Shown one piece after another: positions 35,411 to 47,314 of a stretch of DNA of 64,000 nucleotides (position 1 is its first letter; the number at the start of each line of letters is the position of its first letter). Under the pieces are notes generated by a model. It worked only from the letters and a program-made list of their open reading frames with translations, was not told the DNA's origin and made no database searches. This stretch comes from Bilabrum cf. latius (Eukaryota; Bigyra: Bicosoecida; Bigyra; Bicosoecida): the NCBI GenBank assembly GCA_965178125.1, contig OZ237749.1:868001-932000 (forward strand), read 5' to 3'. A program made the position numbers and the translations under genes.

Positions 35411-38400
35411 TTATTGGTTCGCGCTACCTGGCAATGAAGGTCCCGCATCGATATCCAGCACTTGAGCCTTGCCTCTCATCACTTCGCGTTTGACTGCACC
35501 AGCGACATCCAATGCTTCTCCCGTCGGCAGCATGGTCTATCCTTCTGTCAGTCCTACCTTGCCCATGGGTTTCCCCTCCGCATCCGTGGGCCCCACCACC
35601 GTCTGCACGGCAACCGCGTCACCTCGAGATAGAGGCTTTTCTCCCATCCCTTGCACATCAGTGCTCCGGAAGGCGCTCCCCTCGGGGGCAGGTATCCTCC
35701 CTGAAACGGACTGTCCAGCCAGCTCCCGCACTCGCTTAGCGCTCGCAACTTGCGACAACGCCCCGGCCACGGCATTTGTCACGCTGCCCGGCGCCGCCCC
35801 TGTCTCAATGGCGCCCACGCCGCTCGCGAGCCGTGCCGCCCTCGCCTCCGCCTCCTCCTGCGCGTTGGACGCCGAATGACTGTACGCAAGCGTGGTACCA
35901 GGACTATCATTTTTGCTGGGGAGCAGCTTCAACCCGCCCAGCATCGCGTTTTTCCTCTTGTTGCGCTGCCTCGCCGCTGCTGCCTCGGCCTTGTCCTCTC
36001 CATTGTCCTCGCCATTGTCCTCTTCCCCACCACCACCCTGCCGCACAATATCATGCACGATCTTTTCCTTTGCCTGCCTCAGCTCTTTCCTCTTTCTCTT
36101 CACCAGCTGGATCAGCCGGACCTGCTGCTGAGCAGCGGCCGTCTCGAGGATCTGAGCCACTCCGCGGTGCTCCTTGCTCGCCTTGAGCGAGTAACTCGGA
36201 GCCGATCTCTGCGCGATGAACTCCCACGTCCGCATGCGATCGCCGAACTTCTTGAGCTTGGTCCCGCTCCTGCACATGGAGGTGAACACCTTGACTCGCT
36301 TGTAGGCCAAGGGGTGCCGCTCCGGATGGGGAACGTACCTCCACCCCTCTCTGTGCAGATCAGGGGCCATCACGGGGGCCTTGTCCCCGGACTTTGGCAG
36401 GGGCTCCAGCCTCTGAAAGTCGGCTGTGAGGGGCGGGTTGAGGTTCTCGCGGTACGCGCTGCGCGCGGCGTCGAGGCCGCACAGCCTGCCGCACATGGCA
36501 ACGCGAGCCAGCAGGCCAAGGACCCTACGGGCCACCAGCATCCAGACCAGGTAGGTCACAGACAGGGCGATCGCCACGAGGATCGGCACGGCACCTGTCC
36601 GGCCGAGCCGCAGCCCTATCTGCATCCCGTCCCCAAAATCGAGGTCCTCCGTCCGCTCTCCTAGCGCACCGGCCCCACTCGATAGCAGAGCAGACGAGGC
36701 GCTGTCCCCAGCGGCAGCAGTGCTGTTCCTTGAATCGTTTGCGGGCCCGCTGCTAGCTGTAGCAGAGCACGTGGCAGGGATAGTGGGTGCCGCCGTCATG
36801 GACATGGACGGCATGAAGTAGTCGTCAGAGAAGCTCCACCACGCGAAGGCCAGGTGCAGCAGGAAGAGAGCGGGCATGATCCCTGCCGCGAACTGCGCGG
36901 ATTGTGCCCCAACCCGCTCCGGCTTCTTGTAGACGCGCAGCAAGAGGGCCATATCCACCCAGTAGGTCACTGCGAACGACAAGGCCGCCACGGGAAACAG
37001 GATGGGGTAGCCGGCGCTGAACATGAGGGTCACCGCGAGGTTGACCAGGGCGATGGCGTACCTGTCTTCAAGGTTGAATTCGGAGGGCTACACTGCCTCC
37101 TCCAGCTCTGCCTGAGACGCTGCAGTGCGCTCATTCCAGCAGCGATACACGCCCGCCACCAAGAACTCGTCGATGACAGTCATCAGGTGTGGCATGACAA
37201 TGTTGAACAGCTGGATGGCAACCACGCCGACCCCCACTCTCGCATGCCACCCATCATCCAGCGAGTCATAGTCCCCCTGGAACACACCCAGAAAGGCAGG
37301 CACGTAGTCCGACAGCACGGGCACCCTCGCGTTGATGGCCACCAGCACCACCGCGGAGTTTATGAACTGCGACACGAAGAGCTTTTGCATGAGAGAAGAC
37401 ATCAACAGCGACCTGCTCAGGTGCAGCTCCATGGCGGTCACGCGGTGCAGCACGGCCCGCAGCAACATGTTCATGAGAGTCGTGACGAAGCCAGCCAGGA
37501 TCATCAAACCAGAGGCGCTCATGTATCCTGCCACCAGGGCCTGGCACAACTTGCCGCTGTCACTATCAGACAGCACAGCAGCGGCTCCAGCCACGGGACC
37601 CTTTTCAGTGACTCGCCTGGTTAGCTCCTGCTGACAATAGCAGTCGACGAGAAGCGATGGAGGGTACGTTGTCGCGCGGTCCATGACAATGGCGGCGGCC
37701 GACAGCTCGGGCGACTGGCCAACTTCGTCCAGCTCCTGCAGCCCGAGGGTGGGGCACTCAACCTCATCCTCGTTCTCGTCCTAGCCACCAATGATCTGGC
37801 CTCCAACTGATCCAAATAGCCCGGCATTCCCCGGATCCACGCACGGACCCGCGCACCGGTCCACGAATACCAGCCCACCAACCGATGCAACGACCTGCAT
37901 CAAAGAACGGGGGTCACTGGCTTGCCGCATCCTCTCCGCCTGCACGTTGAGCTCCTGCCCAGCGCCAGCGGGCACCACTTCGTATTGCAGAAAGTATTTA
38001 CCAGTGCCACCAAATTCAAACGGATCCTCGCTTGAACTGGTCTGTGTGGTCCCAATGGACACGTTGGTGGCACCCAGTACAGCCGCCGGAGACCTGTCTG
38101 ATCTGCAGACGGACTGCTCAAGGTTTCGCTTCCGGACAAGAGTGGGCATCCCCGCGCTAGCGTTTCCAAAGCTAGGATCCACGAGTCGTGTACCGGCAGC
38201 CGAGCTTGGAATCTCGTTTGCGCACAGCCATGCGGACTTAAAGCTCGCATCCACGGAGCCAGCGGCCGTCTCAGCTGCTGCAAAGACAAGCAGGCAAAAC
38301 AGCAGAAACAGGGCAAGGATGCCGCAGACGAGGCACCTTCTCAGTCTCAAACTGCACTCTGACACGCCGAGGTTTGCTAGCACGAGATCTTCTGGTGCTG

Positions 38401-40293
38401 GGCTTGGCTCTACCTTGAGGGCAACAGGCTCGGTCCTGTGGCGGCGTTTCTTGGCGGGAGCAGCATCTGATCCTCCACTGCTGCTCTCGTTGATTCCACT
38501 GCCACGAGCGGCATCAGTCCCATCCGTGTTGTTTCCATTGTCCAATGCCCATCCGAGCCGCAGCCTAGCCGGCTGCGTCATCCTACCTGGGGCCCACGTA
38601 GAGTCGCCAAAGTCCTCGACGCACCGCCTCCACGATTCCTCGCAGTTAAAGGTCACGAAGGCCATCGATGCATCCCCGCTGGCAGCCTCGGCCAGGTGTA
38701 TTTTGAGCTCCTTGACGCGGGCCATTCGCTCGTCAGCAACCTGGGTCCATGTCGCGTGGAGGTCTGGGTCTCTCCACGGCGACACTGGCGAGTACTTGCC
38801 CTGCAGCAGAGTGGCTGCCGTCACCTCTTTCATGGCCTGTTCGATGCCGTCGTGCAGGTCCACTGCGCGCGAGAGGTCGCACAGCAGCTGCACGTCGGCA
38901 ACCCACGAGTCCTTGTAGCCGTGCTTGCGGTTGTGCCTCCCACTCCTCGTTGGAATCGATCGGTTGGCGCCACCCCTGGCGTTGACCCGAGGGTACCCGT
39001 TCCCGTCGAATGGGTCAGGCATGAGCTTCGGGCGGCGGGTCCACTTGGTGCAAGAGGTCCAGTCATCGGCGGTGAGATTATACAGGCTAGAAAAGTGATC
39101 TCGCACCTCTTCTTCCGTCGCATCTGGCGGAAGGCACCTCACGAGCACCGTGTACTGCGCGAGCGTCAGCTGGCTGTCGGCGCCGCCGAGGCTCACCTAC
39201 CTGACGAGCGACCGAAAGTACCCTGCCGCCACCAGGAACACCACGGCTGCAGCCACGTCCAGCAGAGCAAGGCCCAGAGTTAGGGTCTGGAACTCGAAGG
39301 GAGCATCTATGCCCAGGATCGTGACGGGTGTCTGGGCTCTCGCAAGAGAGTTGCAGCCGTCGCTGGTCGCATCCAGTGCGGGCTTGTTGGATCCCAGCGA
39401 CCTCGGACCGCTATTCGATAGTGCGGTGCGGGCGATGAGGAGCGCATCAAGCCATTCAGGAGAAGTTCTATCGCCAACAACAGCAAAGAAGAGGGTTGGA
39501 GCGGACACAAGGGACAGGATGGCGAATGTGAAGGCCATGTATTTCTGCGGGAAAGGGTTGGCGTGATTGCGTAGTTGCCTCTGCTGCGGCGGGGTGTGTG
39601 GCTACTCAAGAGGTGCCATATACATTCTCTTGGACTCACCAGAAAAGAAAAGTATAGCTGAACCCCAGGACCTAGTTTTTCGGTCTAGTCAACATTGGAG
39701 CAGCAGATAGGCGCCGTGCCGTGGCTGAACACGCTGGACTGCTGCTTGAGCCGAGCAACGGCCGGATTCGGCGGTAACCAGGGAAGATCAAGCATAGTAG
39801 TGACTTTCTCGCTGGCTATAGAGCTATCTGGCGCGTTCTTAGACTAGTTTGCTGGCTTCCCCACGGGCATCATGCCTCTGGTTCGTCGCTTCTGCACGCC
39901 ACCAGTGCCTGAGCGTTCTGCGGCCTTGGCAAACCGCAAGCCATCAGCATGCATCCTTGCCACATTTCTGCGAATACTTAGTGCATCCGTGCTTTGAGAC
40001 TGCGCTCGCTTCTCTATTTTCTGCTCCAGAGATAGTCCTTCATCATCCGAAACACCCCCGCCAAGCCGTCGGACTTCTTCGAGCGCCCTCTCTCGCATGC
40101 GCTCTTCCATTTCAAGCCCAGCAATTTCCTTCCCTGATAATGAAGTTGTATCCTGCAGCATTTGCGCGATGGTTCCATCTGCCACAGCTTCATCGTATTC
40201 CGAGAGGTGAGGTACCACTCGTTGGTAATGCTAGATATTGTCTTGCGCTGTTCCAACGGTAAGCTTCCGGTTGGTACCCGTTCTTGAACTCAT
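35411..40293 (-). CDS. OSCA/CSC1/TMEM63-like membrane channel
   Basis: Exons 40293-39640 and 39583-35411, with a 56-nt intron (GTGAGT..GCCGCAG, phase 0) splitting LYFSFL from QRQLRNHANPFPQKYM; 1,608 aa; ends in TAA 35413-35411. Seven TAGs are read as Gln. The N-terminal 200 residues are cytosolic and charged, followed by hydrophobic segments (YMAFTFAILSLVSAPTLFFAV, LTLGLALLDVAAAVVFLVAA), a large cytosolic domain with an RRM-like start (YTVLVRCLPPDATEEEVRDHF), further membrane helices (LMQKLFVSQFINSAVVLVAI, PILFPVAALSFAVTYWVDMA) and a Lys/Glu-rich tail. The pattern fits the DUF221/RSN1-7TM family of osmo- or mechano-sensitive channels with enlarged loops. The family call is from the motif KLFVSQFIN and the YWVDMALLLRVYKKP helix, moderately sure. 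Divergent from the ankyrin-JmjC gene. Confidence 0.68.
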
Positions 40294-40508
40294 GATTGGA
40301 TTACTTTATCATTGCTTCGTATGGTCGTATTGCAACATGCCTGTGGTCAGAGCGTATGAGCGAGGCGAGCGCTGCAACGGAACGAGAGAGAGAGAGAGAG
40401 AAAATAGAGTTGGAACGCTCGTGAAGCATCCGGCGCTGGCACTTCCGGCTTGAATCCACGGGGCCCCAGGCGCTTCCCCCCCTTCACTTGCCTTCCCAAC
40501 GACACTTA
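40294..40508. promoter_or_regulatory. Divergent promoter region with GA microsatellite
   Basis: 215 bp between the OSCA-like start (-) and the ankyrin-JmjC start (+). It contains a GA dinucleotide run at about 40384-40400 followed by A-rich sequence. GA tracts are known to bind GAGA-type factors in some eukaryotes; whether that applies here is not shown by the sequence. Confidence 0.4.
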
Positions 40509-43307
40509 ATGCTTATCATCATACTATTGTTATGTGCACTTGCAGTAGCGTGGGCTGGAAGTGGCCAGGGTAGCCCAAAGTTGCAGTGGTTCCTGGTTCA
40601 AGCCTTGCGGCGCGGCGATCGAGGCGCTGCTCAACAAGCAATTCGAGCCGGTGCAAGAATGGAGCAGACCAACGATTTTGACGGGCGGGCTCCTTTGAGC
40701 TCACTGCTGCTGGGCTGGCAAAGCTAGCTCGAAGACTTTCCTTGCTCCCGCTGTGTTGACAGCTTCACTCGTTTTGAGAAATTGTTGGACAGCGTGACAA
40801 GTGGGGTACCTCAGCAACGTCGCAACAAAAGAAATCGAAGACGTCTGGCCAGAAGACGATCGCCTGGTTCACAGCGTGATCTACCTGAGGCGCTTAAGTC
40901 TCGTGTAGCTGCAGTGGGCTGCCCGGTCCAGGATGCAGCGCAGCTTAGGCTGATAAATGCAACCTCTTTGCTTCTCCGAAGGTCATCAGCTCGATTTATT
41001 CGTGGTTGTGCCGCGGAAATCGATGCGTACGGGCAGAATTTGCTCCATGTGCTTGCTGGCTCGCGCGCACAAGGCTTCAGTCGAATTGCCCTGAAGGTCC
41101 GAGCAAATTTGCGCTCCGACGTTGCGGCAGCCAATGCCCCAAGCCTAGCTTACATGTCAGCACTTATGGGAATCGACTTTGCTAAAACGTTTGCCGGACA
41201 TGCAGATGACATATAGGGCAAGTATGCTGACCTGAACTAGCCTTGGGCCCCCCTGTGGCGGTGGAAATTGGAGCATGCGGTGGAAGAACATGCCATCAAT
41301 GGTGTGATTGCGCCAATAGCACTTGCACTGCGTCGAAAACGCGCCTCGAAAGGTTTGCTGAGTGATACCCCTCCCACGGATTCGCTCTCTTTCTCAGAGA
41401 GCTCAGTGGCCGCTTCTCTGAGTGACGAACTGCTTCTAGCACGGGATGCCCACGGGAGGACACCTATGGGTGTGGCCTGCAGGGAGGGCGGACTGCCGAC
41501 CGCGCGTCTGCTGCTCAAGCGCGGTGGAATGCGGCATGTTGGAGAGCCAGCAGACGAGTCCACTGGGCAGACTTGCCTACATCTCGCCGCTGGGGCAGGC
41601 TGGGCGGATATCGTGGATCACGTGCTCGTACGAGCGAAAACCGTCGAGAGAAATGGTAGTATAGGGCCTCTTCCACGGCTATTAGGAGCGCGAGATATGT
41701 TTGGCCGCACTCCTTGCGATGTTGCGTCCGACGGCTTCTCTGGAAGTGCCATGGAGCAGCGGCTTTGCGGCGGCAGGGCAGGATCAGGAGATGGGCCAGT
41801 CCGTAAATCAGCATCAGCAAGCGTAGAGAGAATGCTGGCTCATATTTCGGGACAACAGACTCAGTCTGCCGTCGGTTTCGCGAAAGTAAGCTTGCACGCT
41901 CGGCTGGGACGGCCTCTAGCCGCAAACGAAGTACTAGCTCTCGATCGCTTGCTATGTAGCAATAAGGCCAACAGTGCTAGCATCGTTGGTGCAACAGAAA
42001 CTGGATGGTCCCTATGCACACAGTACCAGAGCTCTGTACGCCAAGCCGTGGCGCGGGCCATTGCGAAGGCAGACCGTGTCAATGCGGTGCGTTCATCCAA
42101 TGGTAGCCCGCACTTCGTGCCAGCTGCCCCGTTGGTCATCAGCGCCGTTGACACATGCAGCGCCGAGCTGGCCGAGTAGGACGAACACATTGAAAAGTGC
42201 TCTGAGCAACAACGCGCAGCCATCAGCTGGGAGGTGCTGCTGGCAGCCAGCAGTCGAGCCCGGGCGGCCATGCGGCCAGTGCTGGTGTCCATTGAGCCAA
42301 GCACGGCCCAGGAGCAGGTCCTGGAGCACGCACCCAAGCAAGCGAGCACTCGCACACGCGATCTAGCCAATGCGTTGTTGCTGGGCCGGTGCGCCGCACA
42401 GGAGGTCGATTCAGCTGCAGGGCAGGCGTGCAGTGGCTGGGTGTCCTCTGGCGAACGAGAGGCTTGCTTGAGCTGGCGCGAGCTGTGCGAGACGGTGAGG
42501 CCGGGAGGACTGGAAGAACGCTTCGGGAGCGCGACCGTTCAGCCGGGCGCACTCCCACACGGAGACGTGTATGGAGCTGGTGCCTCTGGCGCGGATCCGT
42601 TCCCGCTCGTGACAGAAGGCAGGCTTGCCATGGGACTGGCTGCAGTTGCCAACTGGACCGAGGCGGTTGCCAGCAGTAAACCGTCGCCCAGCTATGTTCC
42701 ACGCGTGCAACCACCGCATAGATAGAGTCTTCGGTCATTCGTTGATAGTTGGGCCCGTGGTCCTGCATCGGGCACAGCAGCAGGGCAGCAAGCGCCGGAA
42801 TCAGGCCAACCGGCTGATGCTGCCAGTGGTGCCGAAGCTGACCCGTTGCAGCCCCCTAAGTACGTGTTCGATGGCCGAAGTCTAGTGGCAGACCCTATTT
42901 TGAAGGGTTTTCCTCACCACGCGATGCATGCGAGCAATGCCACGGTGAAGCAGATAGCGATCGGGCCCACTGGATCCGGCGCCATGCCGCACTACCACGG
43001 GAGGGCGACGAACGCAGTGGCCGTTGGGTGCAAGCTGTGGTTCGTGTGGCCCCCATGCTCGGCATTTTTTGTGGAGGTGGATGCTCTGACCTGGCTGCAG
43101 AGAGGCATGCCCTCAATGCAGACCGCCACTGCATGCGATGCCGATGCCAGCGCATTGGACGCTGGAGAGGAGCATCTCGCCGGATCGGTGCCCGTCTACC
43201 GCTTCATGCAGTGCGCCGGAGAGGTGGCGGTCGTTCCAGAGGGCTTTGGGCATGCAGTGATCAACCTGACGCCGAGCGTGGCGGTGGCATGGGAGGAGCC
43301 AGCGTAA
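40509..43307 (+). CDS. Ankyrin + JMJD8-like JmjC protein, secretory
   Basis: Single exon, 932 aa, ATG 40509, TAA 43305-43307, with five TAGs read as Gln (first at 40725). The N-terminus MLIIILLLCALAVAWA is a signal peptide. Ankyrin-like repeats lie at about 310-410 (DAHGRTPMGVACREGG, TGQTCLHLAAGAGWADIV, DMFGRTPCDVASDG). The C-terminal 160 residues are a JmjC/cupin-8 domain: MPHYHGRATNAVAVGCKLWF, LTWLQRGMPSM, CAGEVAVVPEGFGHAVINL. As in JMJD8, the first metal motif reads HxHG rather than HxD/E, so classical Fe(II)/2-oxoglutarate hydroxylase activity is doubtful. JMJD8 is an ER-lumen protein, which agrees with the signal peptide. The stop lies in GCGTAAGTG, which also looks like a splice donor; splicing to 43390 would only change the last residue or two. 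Confidence 0.78.
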
Positions 43308-43742
43308 GTGCCAAGGCTCCGTGGCAAACGCTGCCGTGCTTTGCGGTAAGGATCCATCATCAAATCTGAATTGTGGAGCTTGGCGTGTGCAGAAAATAAG
43401 TCATTATATTTGTGTTTTTTGTCGTCGCAAGACAACACCCAAGACCACCACACCAGCACGGCCTGACCGGGTCGTTTGCGACCAAGCCACCCATCCTCCA
43501 CCGCACCAATAATGATCTCACAGGATCAAAAGAAGAATTTGTGGCACCGTCCAAGCGGTGCAGCCGCAGCCACGCGTTCTACCCGCTCTTGGATCAAGTA
43601 CCCTTCAAGGTACAGCCCCTAGGACCGAAAATTCAAGCGATACTTCCAGGGCCACAGACCGAGCCAAGCTTTTGCACTGCCATGAGCATTCTGACTTCAT
43701 CGCAGCCTTATAAGCCGGCCCAACGATGCACCCATAGTTCGC
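43308..43742. other. Intergenic, convergent 3' region
   Basis: 435 bp between the 3' ends of the ankyrin-JmjC gene (+) and the helicase (-). A lower-GC, T-rich patch around 43395-43430 may belong to the 3' UTRs. No coding sequence, RNA or repeat that I can support. Confidence 0.4.
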
Positions 43743-46206
43743 TTACCTTCGGAAGCCGCCGCCGCCGCGGCCACGGAACCCGCCGCCCCGTCCTCCCCCG
43801 AAGGACCTTCCCCTGCCTCCGCCGCGACCGCCTCCCCCGCGCCACCCGCCGCCGCCACCACGGCCACCGCCGCCACCACGGCCGCCTCCACCGGCATCGG
43901 GCCTAGCCTGAAGCTCAGGAAGCTTCTTGGGGATGGACAGCCTGGTTCGGTTGTCCTCCATGGCCGCCTTGAAGGCGTCCACGTGCTGCGCGGGCACGTC
44001 AAACACCGCGGCTGTCGAGTCCTTGGTGATTGTGATGCCGCGCACCTGGTTGGAGACGTCCATGGGCACCTCGTTGTTGAGCAGAGCAAACACCCCGCCT
44101 GCGCCCCTTAGTTCGTACGGCGCCGAGATCATGAAGGCCAGGAAGCCCTCCTGCGCGGAGAGCAGAGAGCGGGGGGCCTGCTTCTCCGTGAAGCCACCGA
44201 TCACCGCAAGCGCCGAGGCCATGGCCTTGACCGGGTCGTTGGTCTCGAGGTACTCGGCGGCCTGCTCCTCGAACACGCCCAGCATATCTCCGTGAACGCC
44301 CTCGAGTGCCTGCACCGCATGCTTGGCTGCCGACCGCACCATGTCTGCCATCTGGGGCACGCCCACTCGCTGGAACTCGATGCCGACCTTGTGCTCGATG
44401 GCCTTGATCAGGTGCGCCTGCTGCCGCTTGTACAGCGTGATGCACACGCCCTTGCGCCCCGCGCGGCCAGTCCGGCCCGATCGGTGCACGTACGTGTCGG
44501 TGTCCGCGCGCCCGCTGAAGTTGAGCTCCGGGGGCTGCACGTTCACCACTAGGTCCACACCGCGGATGTCCAGGCCGCGGGCGGCCACGTCGGTGGCCAC
44601 CAGGCACCTGACCCTTCCCGACCTGAAGTTCTGGAGGGTGACCTCGCGCTGGGCCTGGGGGATGTCACCGTGCAGCGCCTTGCAGACGGTCTTCATGGAC
44701 TTGTCCTGGATGAGGTCGTTGCAGTCGCGCTTGGTCTGGCAGAAGATGATGGTGCCGCCCTTGGGCCCCGCGTGCACCTTGATGAGGTCACTGCAGGTGC
44801 TGCCGCGGGCCTGGTAGGGGCACTCGAGGCACAGGTGCTTCACGTCCTTGGAGGCCTGCTGCTCGCTGTCGCCCACAAGGTCCACCGAGAGCGGGTCGTC
44901 CATGTACCGCTGGGCCACGCTCATGACCCAGTCGGGCACGGTGGCAGAGAACAAAAGGATCTGCACCTTCTTGCCCACGAACGCAGCGGCGGCGGAAGTG
45001 GAGGAGGACGAGGAGGCCTTCATGGAGGCCGCTGCCTGTTCCCCGAACTTCATGACCTTGGAGGACTGCGGGGGGGGCTTGGCCTCCCTGCCCTTGAGAG
45101 AGGGCATGTGCGCCAGGATGAACTCGATGTCGGGCTAGAAACCCATGTCCAGCATCTGGTCGGCCTCGTCGAGGATGAGGTGCTCGCACATGGTCACGTC
45201 CAGGGACCCCTGTTCCATGAGGTCCTTGACGCGGCCCGTCGTGCCGACGATCACGTCCACGCCCGAGCGGAGCTTGGACTTCTGGGGGCCGATGGCGGTG
45301 CCGCCGTACACGGTGAGGGTCTCGATCCCCGGGGCGCTCGTGTCAAAGTCCACTGCCACCTGCTTGGCGAGCTCGCGGGTGGGCGCCAGGCAGATGACGC
45401 GAGGCTTCCTGCCGTACGCGGGGCGGCGGGCCTTGTCTGCCGCCAGCAGCGTCTCGATCACCGGCAGCGCGAAAGCAAGGGTCTTTCCCATACCAGTCCG
45501 TGCGCGTCCAATCATGTCGCGGCCTTTTCGGATGTCTGTGTAGGTCATGGCCTGGATAGGAAACAAGGTCACGATGCCGCGCTTGGCAAGGGCAGCCTTG
45601 GTGGGCGCGCTGCGAAAATAGATGAGAGGGGAATGAGAATAATTTTAAAAATGGTAACTCTACTCGTTTCGTTCTCATCTGCTGGCCGAAAGTGACTTTC
45701 TAGCTGAAGGAACACCGGCGAGGTACTTCAGCACGACGGTTCACTTCCAATGGCGGAAGGCGACCAGGACCGCCCACTGCACGATTTAAGTGAATTCACG
45801 CTGCGGAGCGATTCTGTACTAACCTAATATCAAACTTGTCGACGGAGACATTGCCTGGCACCACTGGCTTGCCATCGTCCTTCGAGGCACTCGACTTTCC
45901 GTTTTCAGAAACTCGGGCCTTCTTCGCACTTCTTTCGTCTTTGGACGGGCTTCTAACGAATGACGACGATCCATTTTGACTGAATGTTGTGCTAGAAGGG
46001 GCGGACGATCCAGCGCCAGACGCAGCTGCAGAAGCATCGGAACCGGCATCGGAACCGGAGTCCTCCAGTTCGTTGCGCTTGCGCTTCTTGCCAGACGACG
46101 AAGACTTGCTCTCGCGCTTGCTTGACTTGGACTTCTTCTCCTTCTTTTCTTTCTTTTCCTTCTTGAGGGCTCGCTTCAACTCTTTCTCTGCAGCAGTCGA
46201 CGGCAT
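43743..46206 (-). CDS. DEAD-box RNA helicase, DDX21/RH7 type
   Basis: Exons 46206-45824 and 45609-43743, with a 214-nt intron (AG/GTTAGT..TTCGCAG) joined in phase to give FDISAPTKAALAKRG; 749 aa; ends in TAA. N-terminal 125 residues are Lys/Ser-rich, nucleolar-like. Motifs: Q-motif region LFPIQAMTY, GRARTGMGKT (I), PTRELA (Ia), TTGR (Ib, TPGR in most members), DEAD (II), SAT (III), IIFCQTKRD (IV), ATDVAARGLDI (V), HRSGRTGRAG (VI). A GUCT-type RNA-binding domain follows (FTEKQAPRSLL.. to the SIPKKLPELQA region), then an RGG tail. The single TAG (45137-45135) falls in LDMGF-TAG-PDIEFI directly after motif II, where Glu or Gln is common. Inferred nucleolar or organellar RNA remodelling. The stop sits in AGGTAAGC, which could also be a splice donor. 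Confidence 0.92.
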
Positions 46207-46412
46207 GGTTACAGAATGTCGAAACCTGTTCCTCCGGCAAGAACACTTGTTAGTATGACGAGTGTGATCCGATCCAAAGAATCCAACTGCAACTCGTGGA
46301 ATAATACGAAGTTTCTAACAATACTATCCATGAAATAACAACACAAATACTAAGAAACAATCAAAAGTGGTATTACGCAATCCTGAGGCAAATTACGCTC
46401 GATGAGCTTGCC

Positions 46413-47283
46413 TCAGGCCGAAGACTCAGTCGTTTCCGGCTCCAGTCCACTGGAGGACCTGCTGTCGTCCTCGTCGCTCGAGGGAACAAGCCGCCGAGCT
46501 GCCGACCGCACCGCGTCTATCTCATTGGACCCCAGTCCCATACCCCTGTACCGCCTCTCCCTTGCGCCCTCATCCTCATCCTCATCCGCACCCTCACTCG
46601 CCCTCCCGCCCTACACGCCGTAGTCACCACTGATGGCATGACTATCATCATGACTATCATCATACTCCCTGTCAACCCCACTGACCGCGTCCGCCCCAGA
46701 CCTTCTCTCCGAAGAAGCCAGCGAGGAACCCGGGGACGGCAAGGCAGAAGTGCCCGCGCTCCGAGGGTGTCTGCTGCCCCCAATGCCGACCCCTCCGTCG
46801 CTGCGAAGGCTCTCCCGGGACGATGGACGGTCAGACCCTGGCCCGCCGCTTCCGTCCCCGACATATCCCGTCTCTTTATCGTCCCCAGTGCGACCCCCTC
46901 CCAGTTCCTGCTGTTCCGTCACAACAGCCTGGCCCCCACCCAGCGCCCTAACCGTTACCGTGAACCGCTCCACACCACCCTCCTCATCCTCCTCCTCCTC
47001 ATCAACACGGCCGCCGCCGGTTCGAGTCGGTGCCCCTGCCGCATCTCTCCCTCCGTCCTCCACCCCGCCCAACCCGCGCAGCTTCAGACGGATCCTCGTC
47101 GTGTCTCTGTCCCCGTCGTTGCCACCTTCCAAGGATGCGCCGCCCCGAGGTGAATCGCCCTCTGCGACCTCATGCAGAGAACCACCATCCACACGATCCA
47201 GTGCCTCGCGAGCGACTCGTGCATCCTGGTACACAGCTGCCGCCCCCGATGCTCCGCCATCCACACCCTGTCTGTCGGCACCA

Positions 47284-47314
<31 letters not shown>

